A DNA stretch of 64,000 bases from Caecitellus pseudoparvulus (Eukaryota; Bigyra: Bicosoecida), in assembly GCA_965644315.1 (NCBI GenBank), contig CBFFRQ010000069.1, forward strand, positions 310,001 through 374,000. The letters run 5' to 3'. Position numbers and translations under genes: made by a program. How positions within the stretch are numbered: the stretch's first letter is position 1; each line of letters starts with the position of its first letter. Shown piece by piece: positions 1 to 10,478 of this stretch. The notes below the pieces were generated by a model, which saw only the letters and a program-made list of their open reading frames with translations, did not search any database and was not told the origin of the DNA.

Positions 1-1864
1 CTGCGCACGGCATCCACATACTCCGGCATGAGCCAGTGCACGGGGTGGTCGGCGTCCCCCCGCACATCGGGCGGCAGCGCCTCCAGGGAGGGCGGGTAGT
101 GGCACGCCACCAGCACATCCAGCACGATTTGCTTCATGCTGGGCAGCACCACATCGAAGAGCACGTTGGGCGGCGGCGCCGGCGACATCTGGTATGCCAG
201 GATCTGCTGCAGCTCTGCCAGGGTGAGTGTGTTGCCCTCCTCGTACCGCCCGTAGTACTTGGACAGCACCTGTGCCACTGGCGACGTGTTGTGCACCGCC
301 GCGTTCGTAAGGCCGCGGGGCTTCTTGATGTCCAGAGTGAACTTTCGACTGGCAGTGCGCACGAGGGCGTCGTCGAACACGAACACTTCTGTTCCGGATG
401 CGCTCTGCACCAGGGCCGTGTACACGCGCAGGTCTAGCTTACGCTCCCGCATGAGCAGCAGGGGTCGCTCCACGTACTTCTGCAGCAAGTACCGGCCGTG
501 CAGCTCTGTGCCGAGAGCCTCGTGCACCCGGCGTGAAGCGCGGAACAACGCCAAGTCGTGACCACCCACGCCACACCACCCGTCTGCCTCCCGCAGCGCA
601 GTGCTGACTGTGCCATGGTGCAGCACCCGGCCGCCATCCGGACCGGCCTTTCGCCCACGAGGGCGCAGTGCCGGCCAGCTGGCCTCCACCGGCGTGTCTC
701 CGGACCCACCCCCCACTGACGCGCTGCCACCATCCGAAGACTCGGGGATGGAGCTGATGCTGGTGCTGGCACCCGACCGCCGCCTGGCTTTGCGTGGAAG
801 ACCAGGGGTCAGGATGGGAAGGCCGCGATCTGAGGTCGTGTCCTGTGCCTCCGGCGCCACTGCCGTGCACCAGCCCGCCGGCCCCACCTCCTTCAGCACC
901 CACACATTCTCCAGGCAGTGCGATGCAGGCATGGAGGAGGGTGGGTACCGCCGCGCTTTCAGCTGTGCAAAGTGCCTGCCGAAGCCCCACTCAAACACCG
1001 CCTCGCGCCGCGCCTGCTCGTCCGGCGCAAGCTCTGGCGCCGGCACTCTGGGCATGTCCTCCTCGGCAGCTGCGCCCGTGGAGGGCCCACCACTGGCCCA
1101 GCCCTCAACCACGAAGGTGGTCGGCACAAAGTGGAAGATGTCCTTGCCTCTTTGGGCGCAGTACACCGCCAGGCGCCGCAGCATCTCCAGAGTATCGTAC
1201 ACGGCAGCCAGTGGGCCGTGGATGGGGCCCCCAAACACCAGTGGCAGGGGGTGGCTCGGCCTGAGCAGTGGCAAGGCAAGGGTCGTGGTGCAGGTGTGTG
1301 GGCAGCGCAGCGGGGCGAGGTGGTGCGGGCCCGGCCTGGGGAGCCCCCATCCCCGCCTGCAACGCCAAGTTGCCGTGGCAGTTGCAGCGCCGATTTCCGC
1401 AGGGGCACTCACGTCTCTGGCGTCGTCCGCCGCAGCAGCTCAGGGAGTCTGCGCAGCAGCGTGGCAAAGTCCACAACGTTGGGAGACATCCCAATGGCAC
1501 CTCGTGGCACTGTTGTCAGCGCCTTGGGCACCGGGTTGTACAGTGGGAACATCTTCACGGGCTTGACATCCTCCTGCCCGGCGTTTAGCAGCTGGATGAA
1601 CTGCTTGCCCTCCACGAAGCCCTGCAGGTCCCCACCAGCTGCCGCAACACTCTGCACGACCCACCAAGGGCGTTCAGCCAGGGCTGCCCGTATGAGGGCT
1701 GCGCCATGCTTGCTGCGTTTGCGCGAGCTCCACTTGGCGCAGAGGTCACCCGTCGCCGCGAAGGCTGCTGTGTAGCTGGGGGGGCGCTTGGCCGAAGGCA
1801 CCGAGCTGGGACGGCGTCTGGGCGAGCCCCCTGCCCTGCCAGCCTTGGGAGAAGAAGCTGACAT
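1..1864 (-). CDS. Tubulin-tyrosine ligase-like (TTLL) protein, 3' end outside window
   Basis: Probable ATP-dependent ligase that adds amino acids to tubulin tails or related proteins, acting on microtubules or axonemes. Exon 1 is 1413-1864, the intron is 1261-1412 (donor GTGAGT, acceptor CTCAG), and exon 2 runs from 1260 off the left edge. Joining the exons gives one open frame of about 570 residues. The TTL/ATP-grasp signature is visible: RYLLQKYVERPLLLMRERK followed by LDLRVYTALV (about 420-500), then a VFVFDDALVRTASRKFTLD strand. The C-terminal TTL motif with the metal-binding Glu/Asn is not in the window. The ATG at 1864 gives a basic Ser/Pro-rich leader. The start lies 444 bp from the divergent ankyrin gene. 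Family assignment is fairly secure. Which TTLL subfamily (glutamylase, glycylase or tyrosine ligase) cannot be told. Confidence 0.78.
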
Positions 1865-2308
1865 TCAGACCAGGGGCGGCCGGGGCGCTCCACGGGACGC
1901 GCGGGCTGCCCCGGACTGCAGCGCGGCTGCGGGTCGCTGCGACGCGCTGCTCTCGGCGCGAAGGACTTGCGGGCGTGGCTGCTTCCCTCATGCAGCTGCA
2001 TGCAGGCGCAGTGCGTTCTTGGCACTGCTGCAGTGCTGTTTCAGCGGGGCGCTCGCCTCGCGGGTGTGTGGTTTTGGGAACAGGTGGCAGTGGGCGAGGC
2101 GGTATTTGCGTCGGCCCTCGGGACTTTCCACACCCCATGTCGAGCGGCACTTTGCACTTTCCCCGGCTTGCCACACTCCACAGGTTCACAGGGGCAAGGA
2201 AAACCAGTGCTTGTGCACCCGCGGAAGGGGAATCAGCTCCACCTGACGCTGTTTCGCCACCTCGCCAGGGGTTGCTGGCAGCCTAAACTGGCGACAGGCT
2301 AGGCAAGC
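1865..2308. other. Divergent intergenic region, TTLL / ankyrin gene
   Basis: 444 bp between two divergently oriented start codons. It presumably holds both promoters and 5' UTRs. I see no convincing coding exon, RNA gene or repeat in it. Confidence 0.5.
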
Positions 2309-5189
2309 ATGGCAGCAGCTGTGGGCGCTGCCAGCGAGGACCTGCCAGCACCAGACGACTTGCTGGCCGCAGCAGAGGCCGGCCAGGGAGGTCGCATTGC
2401 GTCTCTGCTGGCCAAAGGCGTGTCGGTGAACTACAAGTCCTCTGCTGTCAAGGTATGCCGGCGCTGCGCAGCGTTCGCCCAGCCCCAGCACGCCTGCATG
2501 AGGGCACCTCCACCGTGCACTCGCAGAAAGGCGCCACTGCGCTGTCCATCGCCTGCAGCGCGGGACACACGGGATGCGTGCGCCTGCTCATCGAAGCTGG
2601 CGCACGCATCGACGCGAAGGACGCTGTGCGTGTATGCAGCCAGCCTGGCTGATACTCCGTCGCTGCGACGCACCCTTCCCATGCTCACCACAGGACCGCC
2701 GGACGCCCATCTTTCACGCGGTACTGGCGGGACACACTGCTGTGTTGGAGGCCCTGTTGGGTGCTGGCGCTGACGCGCACAAGGGCATCGGGCGAAGCCG
2801 CACCACCCCGCTGCACCTCGCCATGCGCCGAGGGCATGAAGGTTGCCTGCCTCCCCTGCTCGGGGCAGGCGCTTCGCCAGGCGCCACAGACGCCCGGGGG
2901 CGCACGCCGCTGCACGAAGCTGCCAGCGCAGGCCAGACAGCTGCTCTGGCAGCCTTGGCGGCAGCCGTGCCCCCTGCTGACATGGCTGCCGCTGTGGCGG
3001 TTGCTGACGGGGATGGCAACACTGCCTTGCACGCAGCGTGCAAGCGAGGGCGGCTGGACGTCGTGCAGCGCCTGCTGGACATGGGGGCCGACTCCAGTGC
3101 CCGTGACTTGCAGTGGCACACGCCGGTGCATGTCCTGGCCAGCGCTGGTGACGCCGCCCTGCCGAGTTTGCAGGCTGTCTTGGCCGCTGGGGGAGACGCA
3201 GGTGCGGCCATGCGCAATGGGGTGACGCCACTGCACGAGGCTGCCAAGGCCAACGCGCCCGGTATCGCAGAGGCCCTGCTGGCTGCCGGGGCCCCTGCGT
3301 CCCCCCCTCGGCAGGACACGGCCCAAACGCCCCTGCACACCGCCGCGTTTTTCGGTGCGGGTGCAGTTGCGTCTGCATTGTTGAAAGGCGGCGCGGAGGC
3401 CAATGCCATGGATGCGGAGCACCGCACACCCCTGCACATCGCCATTGAGAGGCAGCACAGCAGTGTCATGCACGTGTTGCTGGAGCACCCTGACACTGAC
3501 GTCGGCATGACGACCAAAGAGGGCACCAACGCAGTGGACCTGGCCTTGCAGCGAGCGGCCGGCCTTGACCCAGCTGCGGTGGCCAAGTGTGCCCGCAAGC
3601 TCAAAATTGCGCGTAAACGCAGGGCAACGATGCGGGGGACGGGGGCAGCAGTCGTCGCGGTGGGGCCCACCTTCACCGGCGCTGACAAGGTGCAGGATAG
3701 CGGCACCTCGCAAGCTTCGCCGCCGCCGCGTTCGCCCGACGGCGACCCCGACGCCGCGGACTGCGCTTGCCCCAGGAGCTGCAGCGAAGCAAGTGCTCTG
3801 GGGAGACGCGTCCTGTGTTCCACTGCGCTCGACATCGACTTGTACGGCCTGCAGGCTTGCCTGCCAGAGCGCCACCACCGCAACTTCGCTGTGCTTGTGG
3901 GCTTGCAGCAGGGTGTGCAGCACTTCGTCGCGTTTGTCGCCTCCGTGCAGCTGCTGGTGGAGTACGCTGCTGCTGGCACGGATTCCTTCAACTTCATCGC
4001 TGCAGTCATCGTGTTCGCCCTGGTCGTGTTGACAGACGTCGGAACCACCATTTCCATTTCTCGGCTCGCGTATGATGGCGCTGAAATCGTGCTGCGGGTG
4101 GTGTTGGCAGCCACGGGCTTCTTCCCACTGGCCCTGGCTCTCGGCATGCAGGCACTGGGCAAGGACGAATCCCGGCTGTTCCAGCAGTTCCTCGCGGTGG
4201 AGGGTTTCGGCGCCGCCCTGCCGCAGCTGCTGCTGGTCGCCGCATTCATCGCGGGGCAAGCCGCCGGCGCAGGCGGCGCGCTGCCCTCTTCCACCGCCCT
4301 CTGGCTCAGCTTGGCTGTGAATGTCCTCGCTGCTGCCAGCGAAATCGTCGGCACGCGCCTGGACGACGTGTCGTCACAAAGTGTGCCCGGCATGCTGGAA
4401 GAGCTCTTCCACCGCGCTGGCAAGGCACAGGGCGTCCTGTACAGCGCGCTGTACCTCATGACCACCATCGAAGTGCTGGCAGCCGTGCTGTTGTACGGAG
4501 TGCTCATCACTGTGTACCCTCTCGCCGCTGCATTGGTGCTGCTGGGGCAGGTCGTGCTCGTGCTGGCATTCGCTGCGTGGCGGCTGCAAGTGCACAAGGA
4601 GGTCAGGGAGGCCAGCGCCTACGCCGAGGGCGTGTCTGTGCCAGTGGCCCTCCTGTACTACGCAGTCATGTGCATGTTTTCCGGGGCTGGCATCGTGCAC
4701 GGCTACGGAACAGCCCGCAGCGATGCGGCACGCATGCAACTGCTGTCCCTGAATAACACCGCCGTCGGCACGGCACGGCACGACGCAGTCTTCGCCTCGG
4801 CAGTGTTCAGAGCGGTCCTGTTCCTGCTGTGCACGAGCAGTGTGTGTGCCGCCCTCCTGCTGCGTTGCCCGTCGGGTCAAGCACTGTGCATCCTGCCCTC
4901 TTGGCGAGCCGCCATCCTGGCCAGCACAGTGCTGCTGTGGGTCATCCAAATCGCCTTCATCACCTGCGTCTTCGTCCAGCGGCGGTTGCTGTGTGCTGAG
5001 GGGCCCCAGTGCCACACCACGTGCACGGCGCTGCGGGAGCAGGGCACCAAGCGCCGGAAACGCCTGGGGCTGGGCAACGCTTCCCGCCTCGTGCGCATCC
5101 GGCACAGCGAGTCCCTGGCCACACCCAAGGACATCAGCACAGACATAGACGACAGTGTCACGTCGCCCTCGCCGGGTGGCAGCGCCTAG
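2309..5189 (+). CDS. Ankyrin-repeat protein with C-terminal multi-TM, XK-like domain
   Basis: Exons 2309-2452, 2527-2625 and 2694-5189 (introns of 74 and 68 nt, donors GTATGC and GTGCGT) give 912 residues, with all junctions in phase 0. Residues ~15-420 are ankyrin repeats (TALSIACSAGHTGCVRLLIE; RTPIFHAVLAGHTAVLEALL; TPLHEAASAGQTAALAAL and others). After a low-complexity linker the C-terminal half has about eight hydrophobic segments. One contains SRLFQQFLAVEGFGAALPQL (about 4168-4240), which resembles the E-x-x-PQL signature of XK-related scramblase-like proteins. A short basic tail follows. It is likely a membrane protein whose ankyrin domain faces the cytosol. The ankyrin call is certain; the XK relation is inference. 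An ankyrin-type ion channel is the alternative, but I see no pore motif. Its stop codon lies 1 bp from that of the convergent ARL gene. Confidence 0.85.
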
Positions 5190-5190
5190 T

Positions 5191-6107
5191 TCAGGCCTGC
5201 GCCTCGTCTTCCGCTGCGGCGAAGGCTGTTGCCAGCCAATCCATGCCCTCTTGCAGGCCGTCTCCCGTCATGCCGCAGCAGCCCTGCAGGAACCAGCTCT
5301 GCTCGAGGCTGTCCACTTTCATCTCCCGTGCTACCTCGGCTGGAGGTGCCGCCTGTGGCAGATCTGTGGGTTGTCATTGGGGCAGTGGAGGTGGTGCCAG
5401 CCAGCGATTGGACTCGCGCACCCGGCACAACGCACCCAACTTGTTGGCGAAGATGAGCACAGGTGTCGACACCAAACTTGGCGACGTCATCATGTGGTGG
5501 AGCTCCCTGCGGGCTGTAACACCGTGCGCGGAGCTTGGGTGCGTGCAGGCTTGCTTGCAGTTTCGCCTGCGTTTCGACCTCGCACCTTCCGCAAACCGAT
5601 CCCGGTCGTTCGCATCCACCATGAAGACGATGCCGTCCACGCCATTGAAGTACTGCCGCCAAAGTGGTCGAATCTGGGAGGGGGGGGGGTCAGGGCCATT
5701 GCCGAGCCAGCATGCAAGCAAGCTCCCCTGGCAGCAACGGCCAAGCGCTCTCACAGAGGGCTCTCCGCCTACGTCCCAAACCGCGAGCGTGTCCCCGCCG
5801 CACTTGACCTTCTCAGTATTAAACCCTGCCACAGACCGATGTAAAGGCAGTGTCGCAATGCAAACCCGGGTGCCTGTCGCGCCTGAAGCGCTCACCGATG
5901 GTGGGAATGGTGTCCACAGCCTTGCCCAGCACCAGGTGGTACAGGGCAGTCGTCTTCCCACAGCCGTCCAGGCCAACCTGCGCCAGCAGAGGGTGGTGGG
6001 TGCATAAGGGGTGGCTAGGTCTGCCGGTGCTGGAGCATTCGACGCACCCACAGCACGCGGCGGCGCGCTCCCTTGCGGCCGCACAGCCCGCACAGCGCTG
6101 CGCCCAT
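5191..6107 (-). CDS. ARF-like small GTPase (ARL family) with altered switch II residue
   Basis: Six exons (6048-6107, 5896-5977, 5755-5825, 5586-5673, 5436-5513, 5191-5363) join in consistent phase to a 183-residue protein, the usual ARF/ARL length. It starts MGAALCGLCG, so Gly2 is a plausible N-myristoylation site. Nucleotide-binding motifs are GLDGCGKTT (P-loop, ~22-30), PTIGFN (switch I), WDVGGE (switch II), NKLD (124-127, its Asp codon split by an intron) and CCGMTGDGL near the C-terminus. The IRPLWRQYFNGVDGIVFMVD block is diagnostic for the ARF/ARL group. Oddity: the switch II glutamine needed for GTP hydrolysis is Glu69 (codon 5761-5763). It probably acts in membrane traffic or ciliary function, but the subfamily cannot be fixed. 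An intron carries a poly-G run near 5680. Confidence 0.9.
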
Positions 6108-6522
6108 GCTCAGGAGACCAGGGCCAGGCAGAGCGAGGGCACCCAGTGGTCAGATGGGCCCTTGGTGATGGCGTGGCGCGCACTTTCGGGGAGTGCCCAG
6201 GCAGGGCTGCGGGTTTGCAGAGGAGTGGCGATTTTTGGTGCCGCTCATCTACTGCAGAACCGATGACCCCCCCCGAACAGGGCACTTTGCGCGCAGAGTG
6301 AAGTGAAGCATGTACAACACCATGCCATTATCACCTACTTGCGGCGGAACCTTCTCTGAATGTGGTGAGCAGGGTTGGGCACGGCTTCGCACGGACTGCG
6401 CCCAAGGCCAAACCAAGCTGCGCCTGTGCCTGGCCAGTGCAAGTGCCAAGGGATCCGGCCTTCCGCGGCTCCAGCCATTCAGCGGGGGACCTCTGAGTAG
6501 AACCTTGTCTCTGACCTGTGGG
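6108..6522. other. Divergent intergenic region, ARL / PPR gene
   Basis: 415 bp between the ARL start (minus) and the PPR start (plus), probably containing both promoters. In-frame ATGs at 6310 and later could extend the PPR protein, but the extension is not protein-like and would displace the targeting peptide. No RNA gene or repeat seen. Confidence 0.5.
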
Positions 6523-8427
6523 ATGGCGACAGCAAGAGTTTGCGCAGGGTTGGGGCTGCAAAGTGCCCGCCGGCTGCGGGCACCAATTTCCGCACTGCAC
6601 CCACTTCCAAGTCTGCCGTGTGGGGAGGGTCAGCAGCGACAGTACAGCATCAAGCCACTGTCGTTTGACGTCTTGCGAGACATGAATCGGGCTGTCATTG
6701 CAGGGGCGAGCGAGGGCGGCACGGCACACGTGCCAGCCGCTGCGCTGGAACGCTGCGTGGAGGCTGCCACCCACCACGGCCTGACGTACGAAGGGCTGCT
6801 GACTCTGGACGTGGCGCTGGCACAGCCCGGCATGGTGTTCAGCCCCATGTTCTACGCCTGTGCTGCGAAGCTGCGGCACGCAGTGCACGGGGAAGACTCC
6901 CTGCGCGACCTCATCATCAGCATTGGCGAGGGCGGCTCGCCGGGCCTGGGCAGGGCGGGCAGTGCGCCGGCGGCGGGGGGGGCCGGCCTCACACGGCCCT
7001 TCCTGGACCGCATGCTCCTGCACTGCGTGGAGCTGCGGGCACACTTCGCAGCCGTGGGCATGTTCCGACTCGCCCGCGCCCGGGGTGTTCTGCCCTCACC
7101 CCCCGTGCACCGGGCTGTGGCGGAGGCGGTGGCGGCGTCCCCCGCCGCCGGCGACTGCGATGAGCTGGTGGCGTCCCTGCGCAAGCGAGGCATCGCACCG
7201 CCGACGGCCGTGTACAACGCCCACCTGCGGGATGAGTCCCTGGTGGGCAGTGTGTCGGATGCAGAGGCCGTCCTACGCCGCATGGCCCAGGACGGCGCCG
7301 CCCCAGACGCCGACACAGCAGCTGCCGTCGTGCAGCTGGGCGTGCGGCTGGGCCCTGACGTGGCAGGGGACACCCTGCGCCTGGTGCAAGGCCTCAGTGC
7401 GCGGGATGTCAGCGTGCCGGGGGAGGTGTCGGTGGACCTCATGCGCCTGCTGCTGGCGGGCGGACTGCAGGCGGAGGCGGTGCAGCACGGACAGGCCTGC
7501 CTGGCGTCCGGCGTCGCCCCCGTGCCCATCGTCACCTGCACCATCCTGGCCCTGGCTGCAGCGGGGCGGGGGCAGGAGGTGCCCAGCCTGTGGGCTGGTC
7601 TGCCTGACCACGCAGGTCTCCTGGCCGGCGTGGCGCCCGAGGCGCTGTGGGAGGTGGTGCAGACGACGGCGGAGGCGGGGCACTGGCGCACCGCCATCGA
7701 GGCACACCTGGCCCTGCTCACTCGCCGCTGCAGCTTGCTGCCCGAGGCGGGCCTCCTGGCCGTCGTGCGGGCGTGTGGCGAGAGCAAGGACGCCGCCCAC
7801 CTGCAGCGCATCGTGTACTTCGCCCTGGCTGAGGGGGTGCACCTGCCGCCCACTGTGGCGCATGAAATCCTCGCCACCACTGCCGCCCTGTCCCCCAACC
7901 GCTGCATTCGGTGCCTCTCCCTCCTACGCCGGCAGCGCCCCGCCGCGTGGGACGACGCCGCTGTCGCGCTGCTGGGGCTGCTGTCGGGCAAGAGCCAGCC
8001 CCAGGCGGCGTGGCAAGTGCTGACCTCCCTCTGTGTGCGCCTGACGCAGGCGGGCCACGAGGTGGACCCGGGGGTGGCGGCCTGCACAGTGGCTGCTCTG
8101 CGCCAGGCAGGGCAGGGCAAGGCGCCAGGTCTGCCGGAGGGCGGGGCTGTGCAAGCGGACAGTCTGCTGCGGGGCCTACTGCGGTGGGTGCGGGGGCGCA
8201 AGCGGCCTGGTCTGGCGTATGAAAAGGCCCTGGCTGATACACTGGAGCAGGCCTTGCGGGGGGACATCCAGCCGGTGGAGCCGCAGAGAGACGTGCCGGC
8301 TCCCGCCCCCCCGCAGCAGCCAGCCTCGCTGCCGCGCCGAAGTGGCGAGCGGGGGGAGGCGGGGGGGGACCAGCGCCCCCTCACCATCACCATGAAGGTG
8401 CGCCGGCCGGGTGGGCGTGGCAGGTGA
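6523..8427 (+). CDS. PPR-like protein, probably mitochondrial
   Basis: Single exon, 634 residues. I chose ATG 6523 because it gives a classical mitochondrial presequence: Arg/Ala/Leu-rich, no acidic residues for ~45 residues, ending in RQYS, which resembles a processing-peptidase R-x-Y/S site. The body is made of degenerate ~35-residue helical hairpins with the pentatricopeptide pattern, clearest at TAVYNAHLRDESLVGSVSDA followed by EAVLRRMAQDGAAPDADT (about 7200-7320). Such proteins bind organellar RNA for processing or translation. The C-terminus is basic and Gly/Arg-rich (MKVRRPGGRGR). No SMR or DYW domain is present. Repeat calls are weak apart from that central motif, so a generic alpha-solenoid protein is the alternative. 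The gene is convergent with RFC3, with 37 bp between stops. Confidence 0.7.
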   Translation: MATARVCAGLGLQSARRLRAPISALHPLPSLPCGEGQQRQYSIKPLSFDVLRDMNRAVIAGASEGGTAHVPAAALERCVEAATHHGLTYEGLLTLDVALAQPGMVFSPMFYACAAKLRHAVHGEDSLRDLIISIGEGGSPGLGRAGSAPAAGGAGLTRPFLDRMLLHCVELRAHFAAVGMFRLARARGVLPSPPVHRAVAEAVAASPAAGDCDELVASLRKRGIAPPTAVYNAHLRDESLVGSVSDAEAVLRRMAQDGAAPDADTAAAVVQLGVRLGPDVAGDTLRLVQGLSARDVSVPGEVSVDLMRLLLAGGLQAEAVQHGQACLASGVAPVPIVTCTILALAAAGRGQEVPSLWAGLPDHAGLLAGVAPEALWEVVQTTAEAGHWRTAIEAHLALLTRRCSLLPEAGLLAVVRACGESKDAAHLQRIVYFALAEGVHLPPTVAHEILATTAALSPNRCIRCLSLLRRQRPAAWDDAAVALLGLLSGKSQPQAAWQVLTSLCVRLTQAGHEVDPGVAACTVAALRQAGQGKAPGLPEGGAVQADSLLRGLLRWVRGRKRPGLAYEKALADTLEQALRGDIQPVEPQRDVPAPAPPQQPASLPRRSGERGEAGGDQRPLTITMKVRRPGGRGR

Positions 8428-8464
8428 AGTGCAGTGCATTGGGGTGCCAGGCAGCTGCGCCCAG

Positions 8465-9873
8465 CTACATGGCAGCCGTAGCTGCCGCCGCTGTGCTGGT
8501 GGTGGCTGCCGTCATGGCGTCTGTGGCAGCCTGCTTGTACAGTTGCATGGCTGTGCGAGGGAGGGGGGTGGGGGTGTGGAGGTGTGGCTGGCGGAGGGTT
8601 CCCTCCCAGGCTCACGCTAGGCGCGCCACGCACCTCGAGCGATGAAGGCTTCCAAGTGGAACACCTCCTTGGTGCCCTGTGTCAGGGTGTGCTGGTAGTG
8701 TGCCGCCCAGTGCGTCACGTCGTGGCGCAGTGCGTCCGAGAGCTTGGGCAGCAAGTGCTCCAGGAGTGTGGTGAAGATTGTCTCGGGGGGGATGCAGTTC
8801 ACCAGCAGCTCGTACAGCTTGCCTCGCACGTGCAGCAGCTTGGAGGGGCTCTGCTCCGCGACGATCTGTGCGGGCCGGGGGGGTGGGGCAACGCGTGGTG
8901 GTGGTGGGCCCACGGTCAGCGAGGCGGGCGTGTCTCACGTCGACGGCAATGCCAGCAATGCACTGCTCCCAGTCCATGACGGCGATCTGCTGGTCTGGCT
9001 TGAAGGGGTAGTTCTGCACCTTGGACGCCTCCAGCATGAGCAGCGCCCGGCGCATGTTCCGACCTGACTTGTTCGCCACCAGCACCGCCATCTGCCGCGG
9101 CAGCGTCAAGCCCTCCTTGCCTGCCACGCCCGTCATGACGTCCATCATGTCCTTCACGCTGGGCGCCGGCACGCGGATGCCCAGGCACCGCGAGCGCACG
9201 GGGTCGATGACCTTGCTGGGGTTGTTGCACAGCAGGATGAGGCGGCAGGTGGCGCTGTGTTTCTCCATGGTGCGGCGCAAGGCGGCCTGCGCGTCCCGGG
9301 TGAGCTGGTCGGCTTCTGTCAGCACCACCACCTTAAAGGCGTGCTTGGAGTCCAGGTTACGGCTGGAGGCGATCTCTTTGATGACTTCCTGCACGATGAA
9401 GCGGTCGTACATGCCTGCGTCCCCAGGGTTCATCTCGATGTGGTACGAGGATGCCACCGTGGTGATTTCCACTGTCCGCCTGGAGGGCGTCTTGACACTG
9501 CGGTGCTCCAGTTTCAGCTGCGCGGGCGGGGGCGCAGGCAGGGGTGACGTGCAAGGGAGCAGCCCCTCCAGCTCAAATGCTCCGCGCGCGCACAGCCTCG
9601 CACCTTTTCCACACCGCTCCCAAACACCGCTCGCAAGAAGCCCATGACGCGGGTCTTCTTCCCAGCCCCACTTGGCCCATAGAACATCATGTGAGGAATG
9701 TCTGTCTTGCTCGCCTGCACACCAGACACAAACGGGGGCACAGTGCAGCTGGCTCCGTCACCCAGCGTTGAGTTGGCGTTTCGCCTCACCAGCTCCAACA
9801 GGCGCTCACACAGCTCTGTGTGGTAGTCGCACTTGTCCAGCGTCGTTGGCCGGTGCTTGTCCACCCAAAGCAT
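8465..9873 (-). CDS. RFC3: Replication factor C small subunit RFC3 (yeast Rfc5 type)
   Basis: Clamp-loader ATPase subunit that helps open PCNA and load it at primer-template junctions in the nucleus. Exons 9604-9873, 8939-9517, 8634-8865 and 8465-8550 give 388 residues. Signatures: start MLWVDKHRP, P-loop GPSGAGKKTR characteristic of the RFC3/Rfc5 subunit, QAALRRTMEKHSATCRLIL, arginine-finger motif RSRCL, RVPAPSVKDM, and the collar region KLYELLVNCIPPE. The last intron (8551-8633) is needed to recover the conserved C-terminal AMQLYKQ; reading through it stops early. Compared with the usual protein there is an extra Ser/Thr/Val-rich insertion of roughly 25 residues before the P-loop (about 9690-9780) and an Ala/Thr-rich tail. 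Identification is secure. Confidence 0.95.
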
Positions 9874-10478
9874 GGCTATCGCTCAAGGTGACCCTTCCTT
9901 CGAAACAACTGGTGCTGGGCAATCGCGCAGAGGGCGAGCAGAGCAGCGGACCAACTGTCCAGCAGGAGCCTGGCGCTCCTTTGAAAGGGCAAGACAGCAG
10001 CACCCCAACGTTGGGAGCAACCCTGGGCAGTCCATGCATTGAGCGGCACAGACCCTGGGCCGTAAGTGTTTGAATTTGGGTGGGTGCAGGGCCTGCAATC
10101 TGCAGTGGCTGTCGGCTGGACACTCTCCTTGCACGTGGGCGGCCACCTGCACTAAGCGCTCTGCATGGCGTCCCCTCAGTGCCCTCTTATCGCACCCACA
10201 TGCCCATGCCTGCCCAGTCTTCTTCTGGCGCTGGCAACCTGCGGGTTCGTGCCAGTTTCGGTTCCACCTGCCTGCTGCGCTGCGCACCGTGGCAGTCGCG
10301 GCACGCCTGCAATTCTTCAGCGATGCATGCTGTCCTGTGTCGCTCTAGTGCAGGTTGCACGCTCAACCTCTCTGTCCCCGGGCAAGTTGGATCGGCACAG
10401 CACCAGCACTTGTTGCTGGGCTTGGCGTCAGGTGCACCCGTCTTGTACACCTGCCGGCACCTACCGCCCGTGCGTGCC
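9874..10478. other. Divergent intergenic region, RFC3 / transporter
   Basis: 605 bp between divergent starts. An open frame runs into the transporter from 10080 but has no membrane or signal character and is best taken as 5' UTR. No RNA gene or repeat recognised. Confidence 0.5.

Noticed and set aside
2685-4259. Long minus-strand frames opposite the ankyrin gene
   Set aside because: Low-complexity antisense frames with no motif; the plus strand carries clear ankyrin repeats.
5675-5692. Poly-G run as a functional element
   Set aside because: It is the polypyrimidine tract of an ARL intron read on the opposite strand.
10080-10478. N-terminal extension of the transporter by ~133 residues
   Set aside because: No ATG-supported, protein-like sequence; the ATG at 10479 gives a standard sugar-porter N-terminus.
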